A stretch of DNA of 64,000 nucleotides, taken from the NCBI GenBank assembly GCA_905208635.1, contig CAJLPX010000002.1, forward strand, positions 62,001 to 126,000, given 5' to 3'. Each line of letters starts with the position of its first letter. Positions within the stretch are counted from its first letter, which is position 1. The notes beneath the pieces were generated by a model. That model was not told the DNA's origin, ran no database searches, and saw only the letters and a list, made by a program, of their open reading frames with translations. The stretch comes from an uncultured Collinsella sp. (GTDB lineage Bacteria; Actinomycetota; Coriobacteriia; Coriobacteriales; Coriobacteriaceae). This document shows, one piece after another, positions 22,740 through 31,394 of this stretch. Both the position numbers and the translations under genes were made by a program.

Positions 22740-25739
22740 ATGAGCGACATCATGAGGCCGATCCCGTTTTCGCAGCTGATGAACTGGATCATCGAGGAGC
22801 ACAAGACCCAGGACGCCATCTTTGGCGTGCGCAAGATGGTCACGACCAACCAGGAGGGCGCGCTTCCCATTTTTGACGAGCGCATCGAGACTCCGTTTGG
22901 CCCGGCCGCCGGTCCCAATACGCAGCTTGCCCAGAACATCGTGGCATCCTATGTGGCCGGTTCTCGCTTCTTTGAGCTCAAGACCGTCCAGGTTATGGAC
23001 GGCGAGGAGCTCTCCAAGTGCGTCAACAAGCCCTGCATCGTGGCTCAGGACGAGTGCTACAACTGCGAGTGGTCGACCGAGCTCGAGGTTCCGCAGGCCT
23101 TTGCCGAGTACGTGAAGGCATGGTTCGCCTGCCACCTGATCGCTCGCGAGTACGGCCTGGGCAGCCCGGACGGCTTTGTCTTCAACATGTCGGTGGGCTA
23201 TGACCTGGAGGGCATTAAGAGCCCCAAGGTCGACGCCTACATCGAGGGCATGAAGGACGCCAGCGGCTCCGACGTCTGGAACGAGTGCCGTGCCTGGGCT
23301 CTCGCTAACCTGGACAAGTTTGAGCATGTTGACGCCGCGTTTGTCGAGTCCATCCCGGCGCGCGTCTCCAACTCCATCACCGAGTCTACCCTGCACGGCT
23401 GCCCGCCTGCGGAGATCGAGCGCATCGCGACCTACCTCATCACCGAGAAGGGCCTTAACACCTACATCAAGTGCAACCCCACGCTGTTGGGCTATGAGTT
23501 TGCCCGCCAGCGCCTCAACGAGCTGGGCTTTGACTACATCGTCTTCGATGACACGCACTTCCGCGAGGACCTGCAGTGGGCCGATGCCGTGCCTATGTTC
23601 GAGCGCCTGATTGCCCTGTGCGCCGAGCGCGGCCTGGAGTTTGGCGTCAAGCTCACCAACACCTTCCCCGTCGACGTGACGAGGAACGAGCTGCCTTCCA
23701 CCGAGATGTATATGTCCGGCCGTTCGCTGTTCTCGCTGACCATCGAGGCTGCCCGCCGCATTACCGAGCAGTTCGATGGCAAGCTGCGCATCAGCTACTC
23801 CGGCGGCGCCACGGTCTACAACATCCGCGCCCTGTACGATGCCGGCATTTGGCCCGTCACCCTGGCGACCGACGTGCTCAAGCCTGGTGGCTACGAGCGC
23901 TTTAGCCAGATGGCCGGCGAGTTTACCGACCTGGATGGCAAGCCGTTTGCGGGCGTCTCTCTCGAGGCCGTGGCTGCGATCCAGACCGACTCGCTCACCA
24001 ATCCGCTCTACAAGAAGCCGTTGCGCCCGCTGCCCGACCGCAAGGTCGCCGGCAAGAGCCCGCTTTCCGACTGCTTTACCACGCCGTGCCGCACGAGCTG
24101 CCCCATCCAGCAGGATATCCCTGCCTATCTGGCGGCTGTTGACGAGGGCCGCTACGAGGACGCGCTCAACATCATCATCGAGCGCAACGCCCTGCCGTTT
24201 ATCACCGGCACCATCTGCCCGCATCCCTGCGGCCGTGCTTGCGAGCGTGCGTTCTACGAGCCCGAGGGTGCCCAGATCCGCGCCAGCAAGCTCAAGGCCG
24301 CCCGCGAGGCCATGACTGCCGTGCTGCCCAAGCTGCGCGCCCAGGCTATCGCCAACGACGGCGAGCGCAACGTTGCCGTTATCGGCGGCGGCCCGGCCGG
24401 CCTGGCGACGGCGTTCTTCCTGACACGTGCCGGCGTGCCCGTCACCATCTTCGAGGCCCGCGATTCGCTCGGCGGCGTGGTCCGTCACGTGATTCCCGAG
24501 TTCCGTATCGCGAGCGACGATATCTCCCACGACGCCGAGCTCTGCCTGGCCTTTGGCGCCAAGGTGCAGCTCAATGCTCGCGTGGAGTCCATTGACGAGC
24601 TCAAGGCCCAGGGCTTTACCGACGTGGTCGTGGCCACCGGTGCCTGGATGCCCGGCTCTGCGGGCCTGGGCGAGGGTGCCGAGCTCGACGTGCTGGAGTT
24701 CCTCGAGGCCGCCAAGAAGGGCGAGAAGCTTAAGCTGGGCGAGGACGTCGTGGTCATTGGTGCCGGCAACACCGCCATGGACGCCGCCCGCGTGGCCAAG
24801 CGCCTGGCAGGCGTGAAGAACGTGCGCCTGGTGTATCGCCGTACCAAGAAGCAGATGCCCGCCGACGAGGAAGAGCTCGATCTTGCTCTTGTCGACGGCG
24901 TTGAGTTCTGCGAGCTGCTGGCGCCCAAGGCGCTCAACGGTGCCGTGCTGACCTGCGACGTCATGGAACTTGGCGAACCGGATGCAAGCGGCCGTCGCAG
25001 CCCCGTCACCACGGGCGAGACCGTCGAGCTTCCCGCCACCACGGTGATCTGCGCCGTGGGCGAGGGCATCGATGCCAGCCTGTACGATGCCGCGGGCGTC
25101 GAGCACGACCGTCGCGGCCGCCTTGCCGCCACCTCCACCGGCGTCGAGGGCGTCTGGGCTGCGGGCGACTGTCGCCGCGGTCCTGCCACCGTGGTCGAGG
25201 CTATCGCCGATGCCGCCGAGGTCGCCCGTGCCATCGCCGGTGTGGACTTTAACAAGTACGCCGACTGCAACGAGCAGGCCGGTCGCGAGGACACCTGCTA
25301 CGAGCGCAAGGGGTCGCTGTGCCGCGACAAGCGCAACTGCACCAAGACCCGCTGCCTGGGCTGCGGCTCGGTGTGCGAGGTCTGTTGCGACGTGTGCCCC
25401 AACCGCGCCAACGTTGCTATTAAGGTGCCGGGCCTGGCCAAGCATCAGGTGGTACATGTCGATGGCATGTGCAACGAGTGCGGCAGCTGCGCCGTGTTCT
25501 GCCCCTACCAGGAGGGTCGTCCCTACAAGGACAAGCTCACCCTGTTCTGGAGCGAGGAGGACATGGAGAACTCCGAGAACGAGGGCTTCCTGGCCGTGGA
25601 CGAGGACCACTTTAAGGTCCGCGTTGCCGGCACGGTCCGTACCGTCTCGGTCGATGCCGTCAACACCGGTCTGCCCGAGGCCGTCCGCCTGACCATCAAG
25701 GCCGTGCGCGACAGCTATCCGTACCTTCTTAAGAAATAG
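22740..25739 (+). CDS. ygfK: YgfK-type FAD/Fe-S oxidoreductase subunit (putative selenate reductase family)
   Basis: A 999-residue multidomain flavoprotein. The N-terminal third resembles dihydroorotate/dihydropyrimidine dehydrogenases (PAAGPNTQLAQNI, FELKTVQVMDG). The middle is a GltD-like domain with CPHPCGRACE, FAD site VIGGGPAGLATAFF and NAD(P) site VVIGAGNTAMDAA. The C-terminal part has Cys clusters CLGCGSVCEVCCDVCPNRAN and CNECGSCAVFCPY for Fe-S centres. It should move electrons between NAD(P)H, ferredoxin and the XdhD module in anaerobic purine metabolism. ATG 22740 has GAGAGGAGC upstream. The next gene, a ferredoxin, starts 11 bases after. Confidence 0.93.
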   Translation: MSDIMRPIPFSQLMNWIIEEHKTQDAIFGVRKMVTTNQEGALPIFDERIETPFGPAAGPNTQLAQNIVASYVAGSRFFELKTVQVMDGEELSKCVNKPCIVAQDECYNCEWSTELEVPQAFAEYVKAWFACHLIAREYGLGSPDGFVFNMSVGYDLEGIKSPKVDAYIEGMKDASGSDVWNECRAWALANLDKFEHVDAAFVESIPARVSNSITESTLHGCPPAEIERIATYLITEKGLNTYIKCNPTLLGYEFARQRLNELGFDYIVFDDTHFREDLQWADAVPMFERLIALCAERGLEFGVKLTNTFPVDVTRNELPSTEMYMSGRSLFSLTIEAARRITEQFDGKLRISYSGGATVYNIRALYDAGIWPVTLATDVLKPGGYERFSQMAGEFTDLDGKPFAGVSLEAVAAIQTDSLTNPLYKKPLRPLPDRKVAGKSPLSDCFTTPCRTSCPIQQDIPAYLAAVDEGRYEDALNIIIERNALPFITGTICPHPCGRACERAFYEPEGAQIRASKLKAAREAMTAVLPKLRAQAIANDGERNVAVIGGGPAGLATAFFLTRAGVPVTIFEARDSLGGVVRHVIPEFRIASDDISHDAELCLAFGAKVQLNARVESIDELKAQGFTDVVVATGAWMPGSAGLGEGAELDVLEFLEAAKKGEKLKLGEDVVVIGAGNTAMDAARVAKRLAGVKNVRLVYRRTKKQMPADEEELDLALVDGVEFCELLAPKALNGAVLTCDVMELGEPDASGRRSPVTTGETVELPATTVICAVGEGIDASLYDAAGVEHDRRGRLAATSTGVEGVWAAGDCRRGPATVVEAIADAAEVARAIAGVDFNKYADCNEQAGREDTCYERKGSLCRDKRNCTKTRCLGCGSVCEVCCDVCPNRANVAIKVPGLAKHQVVHVDGMCNECGSCAVFCPYQEGRPYKDKLTLFWSEEDMENSENEGFLAVDEDHFKVRVAGTVRTVSVDAVNTGLPEAVRLTIKAVRDSYPYLLKK

Positions 25740-25750
25740 GCGAGTCTCTT

Positions 25751-26230
25751 ATGGCCAAATCCATTCAACATAACGTGGCCTACGTTGCCTGCGGAAGCGG
25801 TTGCGCCTCCGCAGGCGGCGACGCCCACTGCAGCGAAGGCTGCATTGGCTGTGGCGCCTGCGTCACGGCCTGCCCCCACGGCGCCATTGCGCTGGTCGAT
25901 GGCATCGCCCGCGTGGATCGCTCCAAGTGCACGGGCTGTGGCCTGTGCGGCATGGCGTGCCCGCAGCGCGTGATTGCTTTCGTCCCCGGCTACCAGAACA
26001 TCCTGGTGCGCTGCAACAACACCGATAAGGGCGCCATCGCCCGCAAGATCTGCGACACCAGCTGCATCGGTTGCGGCATGTGCGCTAAAAAGTGCCCCGC
26101 CGGCGCTATCCGTATCGAGGACAACTGCGCCCATATCGACGGCGCGGACTGCCTGTCGTGCGGCATGTGCGCCGTCGTCTGCCCGCATGGCGCCATCCAC
26201 GACCGCACCGGCATCGCCGCCGGCGTGTAG
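25751..26230 (+). CDS. RnfB-like polyferredoxin with four 4Fe-4S motifs
   Basis: A 159-residue ferredoxin with four CxxCxxCxxxC clusters: CIGCGACVTACP, CTGCGLCGMACP, CIGCGMCAKKCP and CLSCGMCAVVCP. The opening VACGSGCASAGG and the linker ILVRCNNTDKGAIARKICD match the soluble Fe-S domain of RnfB, but the membrane anchor and the first RnfB Fe-S domain are missing. It lies between ygfK and xdhD with 11- and 12-base gaps and is probably their electron carrier. I know of no equally placed gene in the E. coli locus with this exact make-up. Confidence 0.85.
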   Translation: MAKSIQHNVAYVACGSGCASAGGDAHCSEGCIGCGACVTACPHGAIALVDGIARVDRSKCTGCGLCGMACPQRVIAFVPGYQNILVRCNNTDKGAIARKICDTSCIGCGMCAKKCPAGAIRIEDNCAHIDGADCLSCGMCAVVCPHGAIHDRTGIAAGV

Positions 26231-26242
26231 AAGGGAATCACC

Positions 26243-29020
26243 ATGGCACAGGAATTCACTTTTACCGTCAACGGCGTCGAGCGCACGACGACCCAAAACA
26301 AACCGCTGCTGCGCTACCTGCGCGACGACCTGCACATTCACTCCGCCAAGGACGGCTGCTCCGAGGGCGCGTGCGGTACCTGCACCATCCATGTGGACGG
26401 TGCGGCCGTCAAGGCGTGCGTGCTGACCACCGCCCTTGCCGCCGGCCGCAACATCGTGACCGTCGAGGGCCTGCCCGAGGACGTGCGCGAGGCCTTTGTG
26501 TACGCCTTTGGCGCCGTGGGCGCCGTGCAGTGCGGTTTTTGCATCCCCGGCATGGTCATGGCGGGTGCGGCGCTCATCGCCGAGGACCCCGAGCCCACCG
26601 AGGAGCAGATCAAGTACGCCATCCGCGGCAACGTCTGCCGCTGCACCGGCTACAAGAAGATTATCGAGGGCATTTCGCTGGCCGCTGCGGTGCTCCGCGG
26701 CGAAAAGCAGATTGACGAGGGCCTGGAGCGCGGCGACGACTACGGCGTGGGCAAGCGCGCCTTCCGTATCGACGTGCGCAAGAAGGTGCTCGGCGAGGGC
26801 AAGTATCCCGACGACATCGACGAGCTCGATCAGCCGGGTCTGACCTACGCCAGCGCCGTGCGCTCCAAGTATCCGCGCGCCCGCGTGCTCTCCATCGATA
26901 CCTCCAAGGCCGAGGCCCTGCCCGGTGTGGTGGGCATCCTGCGCGCCGAGGACGTGCCGGTCAACCAGGTCGGCCACCTTATTCAGGACTGGGACGTCAT
27001 GATCGCCCAGGGCGATATCACCCGCTGCGTGGGTGATGCCATCGTGCTGGTGGTTGCCGAGGACGAGGCGACGCTCGAGAAGGCCAAGAAGCTCGTAAAA
27101 ATCGATTACGAGCCGCTGGAGCCCATGCGCAGCATTGCCGAGGCTAGGGCCGCCGACGCGCCGCGTCTGCACGACAGCTTCTTTGCCTTTGGCAACACGG
27201 TGGAGCTCAAGGACAACGTGTGCCAGAGTCGTCACGTGACGCGCGGCGACGCCGCCAAGGCGCTGGCCGAGAGCGCGTTCACCGTGACGCAGCGCTTTAC
27301 CACGCCCTTTACCGAGCATGCCTTCTTGGAGCCCGAGTGCGCCGTTGCCTTCCCGTACAAGAACGGCGTCAAGGTGCAGTCGACCGATCAGGGCGCCTAC
27401 GACACACGCAAAGAGTGTGCCCACATGTTTGGCTGGGACAACGAGCCCGAGCGCGTGGTCGTCGAGACCATGCTCGTGGGCGGCGGCTTTGGCGGTAAGG
27501 AGGACGTTTCGGTCCAGCACCTGGCCGCGCTCGCCGCCTATAAGCTCCAGCGTCCTGTGAAGTGCAAGCTCACGCGTGCCGAGTCGCTCGCGTTCCATCC
27601 CAAGCGCCACGCCATGGACGGCACCTTTACGCTGGGCTGCGACGCCGAGGGCAACTTTACCGGTCTGGACTGCGAGATCAACTTTGATACCGGCGCCTAC
27701 GCGTCGCTGTGCGGCCCGGTGCTCGAGCGCGCCTGCACGCATGCCGTCGGCCCCTACAAGTACCAGAACACCGACATTCGCGGTTTTGGCTACTACACCA
27801 ACAACCCGCCCGCCGGCGCGTACCGCGGCTTTGGCGTTTGCCAGTCCGAGTTTGCGCTCGAGAGCCTGATTGACTTGCTGGCCGAGAAGGTCGGTCTGGA
27901 CCCGTGGGAGATTCGTTACCGTAATGCCATCGAGCCGGGCGAGGTTTTGCCCAACGGCCAGATTGCCGACTGCTCCACGGCGCTTAAGGAGACGCTGCTC
28001 GAGGTCAAGGATGCCTACTATGCACATCCCGGACACGCCGGTATCGCCTGCGCCATGAAGAACGCCGGCGTGGGCGTGGGCCTGCCCGATGCCGGTCGCT
28101 GCATGATTCGCATCGAGGACGGCGTGGCTGTGGTCTATGCCGCCACGTCCGACATCGGCCAGGGCTGCAACACGGTCTTTTTGCAGGACGTTGCCGAGGC
28201 CTGCGGCCTGCCGCTTCGCTGCATTGCCAATGGCGAGTGCTCCACCGAGAACGCTCCCGACTCCGGCACCACGTCTGGCTCGCGTCAGACGGTCGTGACC
28301 GGCGAGGCCGTGCGCGGTGCCGCCTTCCTGCTGCGCGATGCCATGCTCGGCATCGAGGCCGGCAAGCCTGCGCCCGATGCTCCCGTGAGCGCCCATGGCG
28401 ACGGCGTCAAGATCGAGTACGACGACGGTCGCGCCTACCAGCTGCGCACACAGGAGCTCGTCGCCGGCCAGGGCATGCATCCTCAGGATCCCGCGGCCGC
28501 CATCAAGGCGCTCGAGGGATGCGAGTTTGGCTACGTGTATCTGGAGCCGACCGACAAACTGGGCGCCGACGTCCCCAATCCCAAGAGCCACATCTGCTAC
28601 GGCTTTGCCACGCACGTGGTCATTCTGGACGATGACGGCCGCGTGAGCGAGGTCTATGCCGCGCACGATTCCGGCAAGGTGGTCAACCCCATCTCGATCC
28701 AAGGTCAGATTGAAGGCGGCGTGCTCATGGGTATGGGTTATGCGCTCACCGAGGACTGGCCGCTCAAGGACTGCGTGCCCCAGGCAAGGTACGGTACGCT
28801 CGGGCTGTTCCGTGCGCCCGAGATTCCGGATATCCACGCCATTTACGTGGAGAAGGACGAGCTGTTGCCCGTGGCATACGGCGGTAAGGGCATCGGCGAG
28901 ATCGCAACGATCCCCACGGCGCCCGCCGTGCAGAACGCCTACCGCGCATTCGACGGCAAGCTGCGTCCGGATCTGCCCATGGTGGATACGCCGTACAGCC
29001 GCGCCCGTCACCGCGGGTAG
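26243..29020 (+). CDS. xdhD: XdhD-type molybdenum hydroxylase, fused 2Fe-2S and molybdopterin domains
   Basis: A 925-residue xanthine dehydrogenase-family enzyme. Residues 1-160 hold two 2Fe-2S sites (CSEGACGTCTIHVDG; CGFCIPGM with CRCTGYKKI). The rest is the Mo-pterin catalytic domain, with FGGKEDVSVQ, AYRGFGVCQSE and the late GGKGIGEIAT carrying the catalytic Glu. No FAD domain is present; electrons would go through YgfK and the ferredoxin. The family is called selenium-dependent because of a labile Se ligand; there is no in-frame selenocysteine codon. Likely role: oxidising or reducing purines such as xanthine/urate. AAGGGAA lies before the ATG. Confidence 0.92.
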   Translation: MAQEFTFTVNGVERTTTQNKPLLRYLRDDLHIHSAKDGCSEGACGTCTIHVDGAAVKACVLTTALAAGRNIVTVEGLPEDVREAFVYAFGAVGAVQCGFCIPGMVMAGAALIAEDPEPTEEQIKYAIRGNVCRCTGYKKIIEGISLAAAVLRGEKQIDEGLERGDDYGVGKRAFRIDVRKKVLGEGKYPDDIDELDQPGLTYASAVRSKYPRARVLSIDTSKAEALPGVVGILRAEDVPVNQVGHLIQDWDVMIAQGDITRCVGDAIVLVVAEDEATLEKAKKLVKIDYEPLEPMRSIAEARAADAPRLHDSFFAFGNTVELKDNVCQSRHVTRGDAAKALAESAFTVTQRFTTPFTEHAFLEPECAVAFPYKNGVKVQSTDQGAYDTRKECAHMFGWDNEPERVVVETMLVGGGFGGKEDVSVQHLAALAAYKLQRPVKCKLTRAESLAFHPKRHAMDGTFTLGCDAEGNFTGLDCEINFDTGAYASLCGPVLERACTHAVGPYKYQNTDIRGFGYYTNNPPAGAYRGFGVCQSEFALESLIDLLAEKVGLDPWEIRYRNAIEPGEVLPNGQIADCSTALKETLLEVKDAYYAHPGHAGIACAMKNAGVGVGLPDAGRCMIRIEDGVAVVYAATSDIGQGCNTVFLQDVAEACGLPLRCIANGECSTENAPDSGTTSGSRQTVVTGEAVRGAAFLLRDAMLGIEAGKPAPDAPVSAHGDGVKIEYDDGRAYQLRTQELVAGQGMHPQDPAAAIKALEGCEFGYVYLEPTDKLGADVPNPKSHICYGFATHVVILDDDGRVSEVYAAHDSGKVVNPISIQGQIEGGVLMGMGYALTEDWPLKDCVPQARYGTLGLFRAPEIPDIHAIYVEKDELLPVAYGGKGIGEIATIPTAPAVQNAYRAFDGKLRPDLPMVDTPYSRARHRG

Positions 29021-29088
29021 AGTAGAGCGCGGACGACCATTGCTGACTGCCGTCTGCGCTTGCCATCAACTGCATATGCTGTGCCTTT

Positions 29089-29120
29089 GGCCCCGGCTCC
29101 ATCGCGAGCCGGGGCCTTTT
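29089..29120 (+). terminator. Terminator after xdhD
   Basis: GGCCCCGGCTC (29089-29099) pairs with GAGCCGGGGCC (29106-29116), followed by TTTTGTTT. It ends arm 1 of the purine cluster. Confidence 0.88.
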
Positions 29121-29135
29121 GTTTGGAGCGGAAAC

Positions 29136-29231
29136 TGTGTCCCGGAATAGGCGCTCAGAATGGGATGCGCTTTCCCCTTGGAGCCCTCGGCGGAGATTGC
29201 ATCCCAGAATCCGCGCCTGGAATGGGACACA
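29136..29231. repeat. Palindromic repeat made of two 26-base copies
   Basis: Copies at 29140-29165 and 29202-29227 both have the form TCCC-R-GAAT-N2-GCGC-N3-GAAT-GGGA. The outer flanks TGTGTCCC (from 29136) and GGGACACA (to 29231) also form an inverted pair. The unit is both direct and inverted, as in short mobile palindromes. Confidence 0.6.
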
Positions 29232-29243
29232 CGATTGTCCGTG

Positions 29244-29272
29244 CCCGCATCCCACCATATTCGGGATGCGGG
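29244..29272 (+). repeat. Hairpin CCCGCATCCC/GGGATGCGGG
   Basis: A perfect 10-base stem (29244-29253 with 29263-29272) with a 9-base loop and TTTCT after it. It could be a weak terminator, or part of the palindromic repeat cluster just upstream. Confidence 0.6.
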
Positions 29273-29289
29273 TTTCTGCGCTTTTGTGC

Positions 29290-29454
29290 ATCAGGCAAGC
29301 AGCTGCTTTTGGCGGCTCTCCCGGGCTGCGCATCGCTTGTGATGTCGATGCGACCGACCAGAGAGTCGGCGCATTGGTCAATCGCATTACAAAAGACAGG
29401 TTTATTGAGATTGGTGAACTGACGGCCATGGCCCATACCATTGTGGTTGCCTAG
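29290..29454 (+). pseudogene. Possible tail of a lost gene
   Basis: The frame ending at TAG 29454 reads VDATDQRVGALVNRITKD then RFIEIGELTAMAHTIVVA, which looks like true protein C-terminus rather than random translation. I cannot name the family, there is no start or ribosome binding site, and the upstream part runs into repeats. A gene remnant is the simplest reading. Confidence 0.25.
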
Positions 29455-29500
29455 ATTGAAAGCTGAGATGGAAAGTGCTTTCGGACAGGAGGGCAATATC

Positions 29501-29532
29501 AAGCCCCACGTTCCCTGTGGGAAGTGGGGCTT
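29501..29532. terminator. Hairpin at the end of the small minus-strand gene
   Basis: AAGCCCCAC (29501-29509) pairs with GTGGGGCTT (29524-29532), with an inner TTCCC/GGGAA stem. It sits 25 bases past the stop of the minus-strand gene at 29557 and could end it, or end the plus-strand remnant. Confidence 0.65.
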
Positions 29533-29556
29533 TCAAGGGCTGCTAGTTAATAGTTA

Positions 29557-29775
29557 TTAGAGGTAGCCGTTCAGCCAATCGGGCATATTGGGATCGTCAA
29601 TGCTCCACGAATCTTCTTCATGCTCGCTTTCTTCCCAGTTGCTTTCGTCCCCATCGAAGAACTTGCGCCTATTACACTTGTATTTGACAACCGTGTCGCC
29701 CTCACGGCGGTATTCATTCCAGTAGTAGTTTTGCTTTCCGTATCCGTTCCATTCTTGAGTTCTGTATATGACCAT
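29557..29775 (-). CDS. Small acidic hypothetical protein
   Basis: A 72-residue protein, rich in Asp/Glu and aromatic residues (YRTQEWNGYGKQNYYWNEYRR; WEESEHEEDSW). No family recognised. AAAAGGAG precedes ATG 29775 by 6 bases, which supports translation. It is the last gene of a three-gene minus-strand run with the membrane protein at 29827 and the XRE-type regulator at 30367. The stretch is lower in GC than its neighbours, which fits recent acquisition. Confidence 0.6.
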   Translation of the reverse strand: MVIYRTQEWNGYGKQNYYWNEYRREGDTVVKYKCNRRKFFDGDESNWEESEHEEDSWSIDDPNMPDWLNGYL

Positions 29776-29826
29776 GGTGTCTCCTTTTCGTTTGCGTACG
29801 CGGGGCGCACGGTGTATCAGATTTGA

Positions 29827-30354
29827 CTACTGGGCTATGACTTGCGCAATGTGAGTTTTTTTGGCGTTAATGCTCGCAAGTTCGTCGGAAGTAAAAACAA
29901 ACGGGACAACCGCTTCATCCCATTCGATATTTGAGAAGGTATAACCGGCGCGCGTTACTTTGACTGTTTCTTTCCCAAAGAGTTTGCCGACTTCTGTGAG
30001 CTTGTAACCCCAGGGCTCTTTTGTCATCATTCCGCTGGAGACGAGACGCTTGTTAACTGCCTGATTCGAAAGAAGCAAGTCATGTCCGAGTCCCGTTGCA
30101 GTCTTCTTGACTCCGGTAAGGTTGACCACTGGCAAGGAGGCCTTTTCTGCTGCCTTAGCAATCGTGGCAACACCTTTGTCTGCGCCGTTGCAAATAGTTT
30201 TGAATTTAGGCGTATGGCCCGTTTTCGCGGCAATCGTAATGCTAACGATTGAACTGATTGCCACAAATACACCGATGCCAATCTGGACTTTGTGCTGCTC
30301 GAGCCACACGAGGCCTTTGTTCTTTGCGGGCAGATCAGTGTTTTCCGACTCCAA
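29827..30354 (-). CDS. Hypothetical protein with one membrane segment
   Basis: A 175-residue protein, TTG start at 30354, 12 bases after the upstream XRE gene. GAGGTG lies about 9 bases before the start. It has a hydrophilic head, one membrane segment (IGIGVFVAISSIVSITIAA, about residues 26-44) and a cytoplasmic part of about 120 residues with TGLGHDLLLSNQAVNKRLV and a winged-helix-like LTEVGKLFG. No named family is clear to me. The same operon as the HTH protein suggests a membrane-bound sensor, toxin or defence component; this is inference. Confidence 0.6.
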   Translation of the reverse strand: MESENTDLPAKNKGLVWLEQHKVQIGIGVFVAISSIVSITIAAKTGHTPKFKTICNGADKGVATIAKAAEKASLPVVNLTGVKKTATGLGHDLLLSNQAVNKRLVSSGMMTKEPWGYKLTEVGKLFGKETVKVTRAGYTFSNIEWDEAVVPFVFTSDELASINAKKTHIAQVIAQ

Positions 30355-30366
30355 TTTCTGTACACC

Positions 30367-30822
30367 TCATTTCTTGATTGATTTTGCAAGTTGATATGCA
30401 AGAGAGCCCAATGCCGGAATCAATGCCGATGAAGCGGGGATTAGGGCGGCGGTGAGAGCGGTTGCTCCAACTATGGCGCTCTGCTTAGTAGCTGCCTCTT
30501 GTTGTGTCCCCTTCTCATCCCCTTCTTTAAGGGCATTTTGCATCTTCTCTAGTTTGGGTGCTACTGGTTGGTCAACGAATAGCTGAATTATTTTTGCCAG
30601 ATCCTCGTTTCCGCTGACGGCGATTTCGTTGTTGAATACCGCCCTGATGGCGAGATAGTGCATCTTCGTCATCTGCGTTTTACCCGTCTCAAGGCTGCTG
30701 ACGGTTTGCTTTGTTATGCCTAGTTCGTTCGCAAGCCGTTCGCCACTCCAGCCCGCCGCCTTGCGAATGGTTGACAGGTGAGCTTGGAGCCTGCTGACTA
30801 GTTCATCATCCGTTGAAGTCAT
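30367..30822 (-). CDS. XRE-family HTH protein with hydrophobic C-terminal tail
   Basis: A 151-residue protein. Residues 10-65 are an XRE-type helix-turn-helix (LSTIRKAAGWSGERLANELGITKQTVSSLETGK). The middle is charged and helical. The C-terminus is hydrophobic (SAIVGATALTAALIPASSALIPALGSLAYQLA), long enough for one or two membrane helices and ending in Lys. A soluble DNA-binding head joined to a membrane-like tail is unusual. It starts the three-gene minus-strand module. No clear binding site precedes the ATG, so it may start a leaderless or weakly translated message. Confidence 0.7.
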   Translation of the reverse strand: MTSTDDELVSRLQAHLSTIRKAAGWSGERLANELGITKQTVSSLETGKTQMTKMHYLAIRAVFNNEIAVSGNEDLAKIIQLFVDQPVAPKLEKMQNALKEGDEKGTQQEAATKQSAIVGATALTAALIPASSALIPALGSLAYQLAKSIKK

Positions 30823-31394
30823 TTCTGCCTCACATATAGTAAAGAATCCTTATTACTGTCAGATATTATATACCCAGTCAGAAATTTAGCAATTACTAAG
30901 TGAGTCTTAGTTTATTCGGCTGGCTCCTGAATCTCCTCAGTTTTAAACTGAATTGAAAACGATACCGACGCCGGCGTCTTGTTCTCATGTTTTAAAGGTA
31001 TGGGCAGGTATTGTTCGACAGACGATGGCCTCGATGCCGATTTCATGCATCCCCTCAGGGGTCATCCGTCCAGGAACCTGTTTTCCATCGTTGCGTGGTC
31101 AGCGAGACGTGCAAGGAGCACATCGACCGTATGGGCGGCTGTTATTTCTGCACAGTTGAGAGGGCATCTTGGAAGACGTGTCCATGGCGATTTTGGGAGA
31201 CGCTAACCGCTTGGATTATAGTGGACGGTCGGTCTTAGAGGCCTATGGGTGGGAGATGTTGTTTCACTTGCCAACGACCGGCCGGGGTCTGGCTTAACCG
31301 ACGTGGAACGTGATTGCACCATCTGGTAGCAAGTCGAGTTGCAGATGAGTACACCCGATCGTGTGGAATAAGGCTTCAGGAGCGCTCCGCCTGT
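30823..31394. other. Gene-poor stretch upstream of the XRE module
   Basis: About 570 bases with no gene I can support. The first 120 bases are AT-rich and likely contain the minus-strand promoter of the XRE module. A frame near 31100 carries a Cys pattern (GGCYFCTVE) but has no start, binding site or conserved context. It may be decayed coding DNA at the edge of an inserted segment. Confidence 0.45.

Noticed and set aside
22572..29011. Two minus-strand open frames above 1000 codons opposite ygfK and xdhD
   Set aside because: Both run exactly antisense to genes with clear cofactor motifs and show shadow composition (long His, Asp, Gly and Arg stretches).
26243..29020. Selenocysteine codon in xdhD
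   Set aside because: The frame has no internal TGA. The selenium in this family is a labile cofactor ligand, not selenocysteine.
31011..31238. Cys-containing frame (SETCKEH...GGCYFCTVE) as a small zinc protein
   Set aside because: It has no credible start codon with a ribosome binding site and the remaining sequence is not protein-like.
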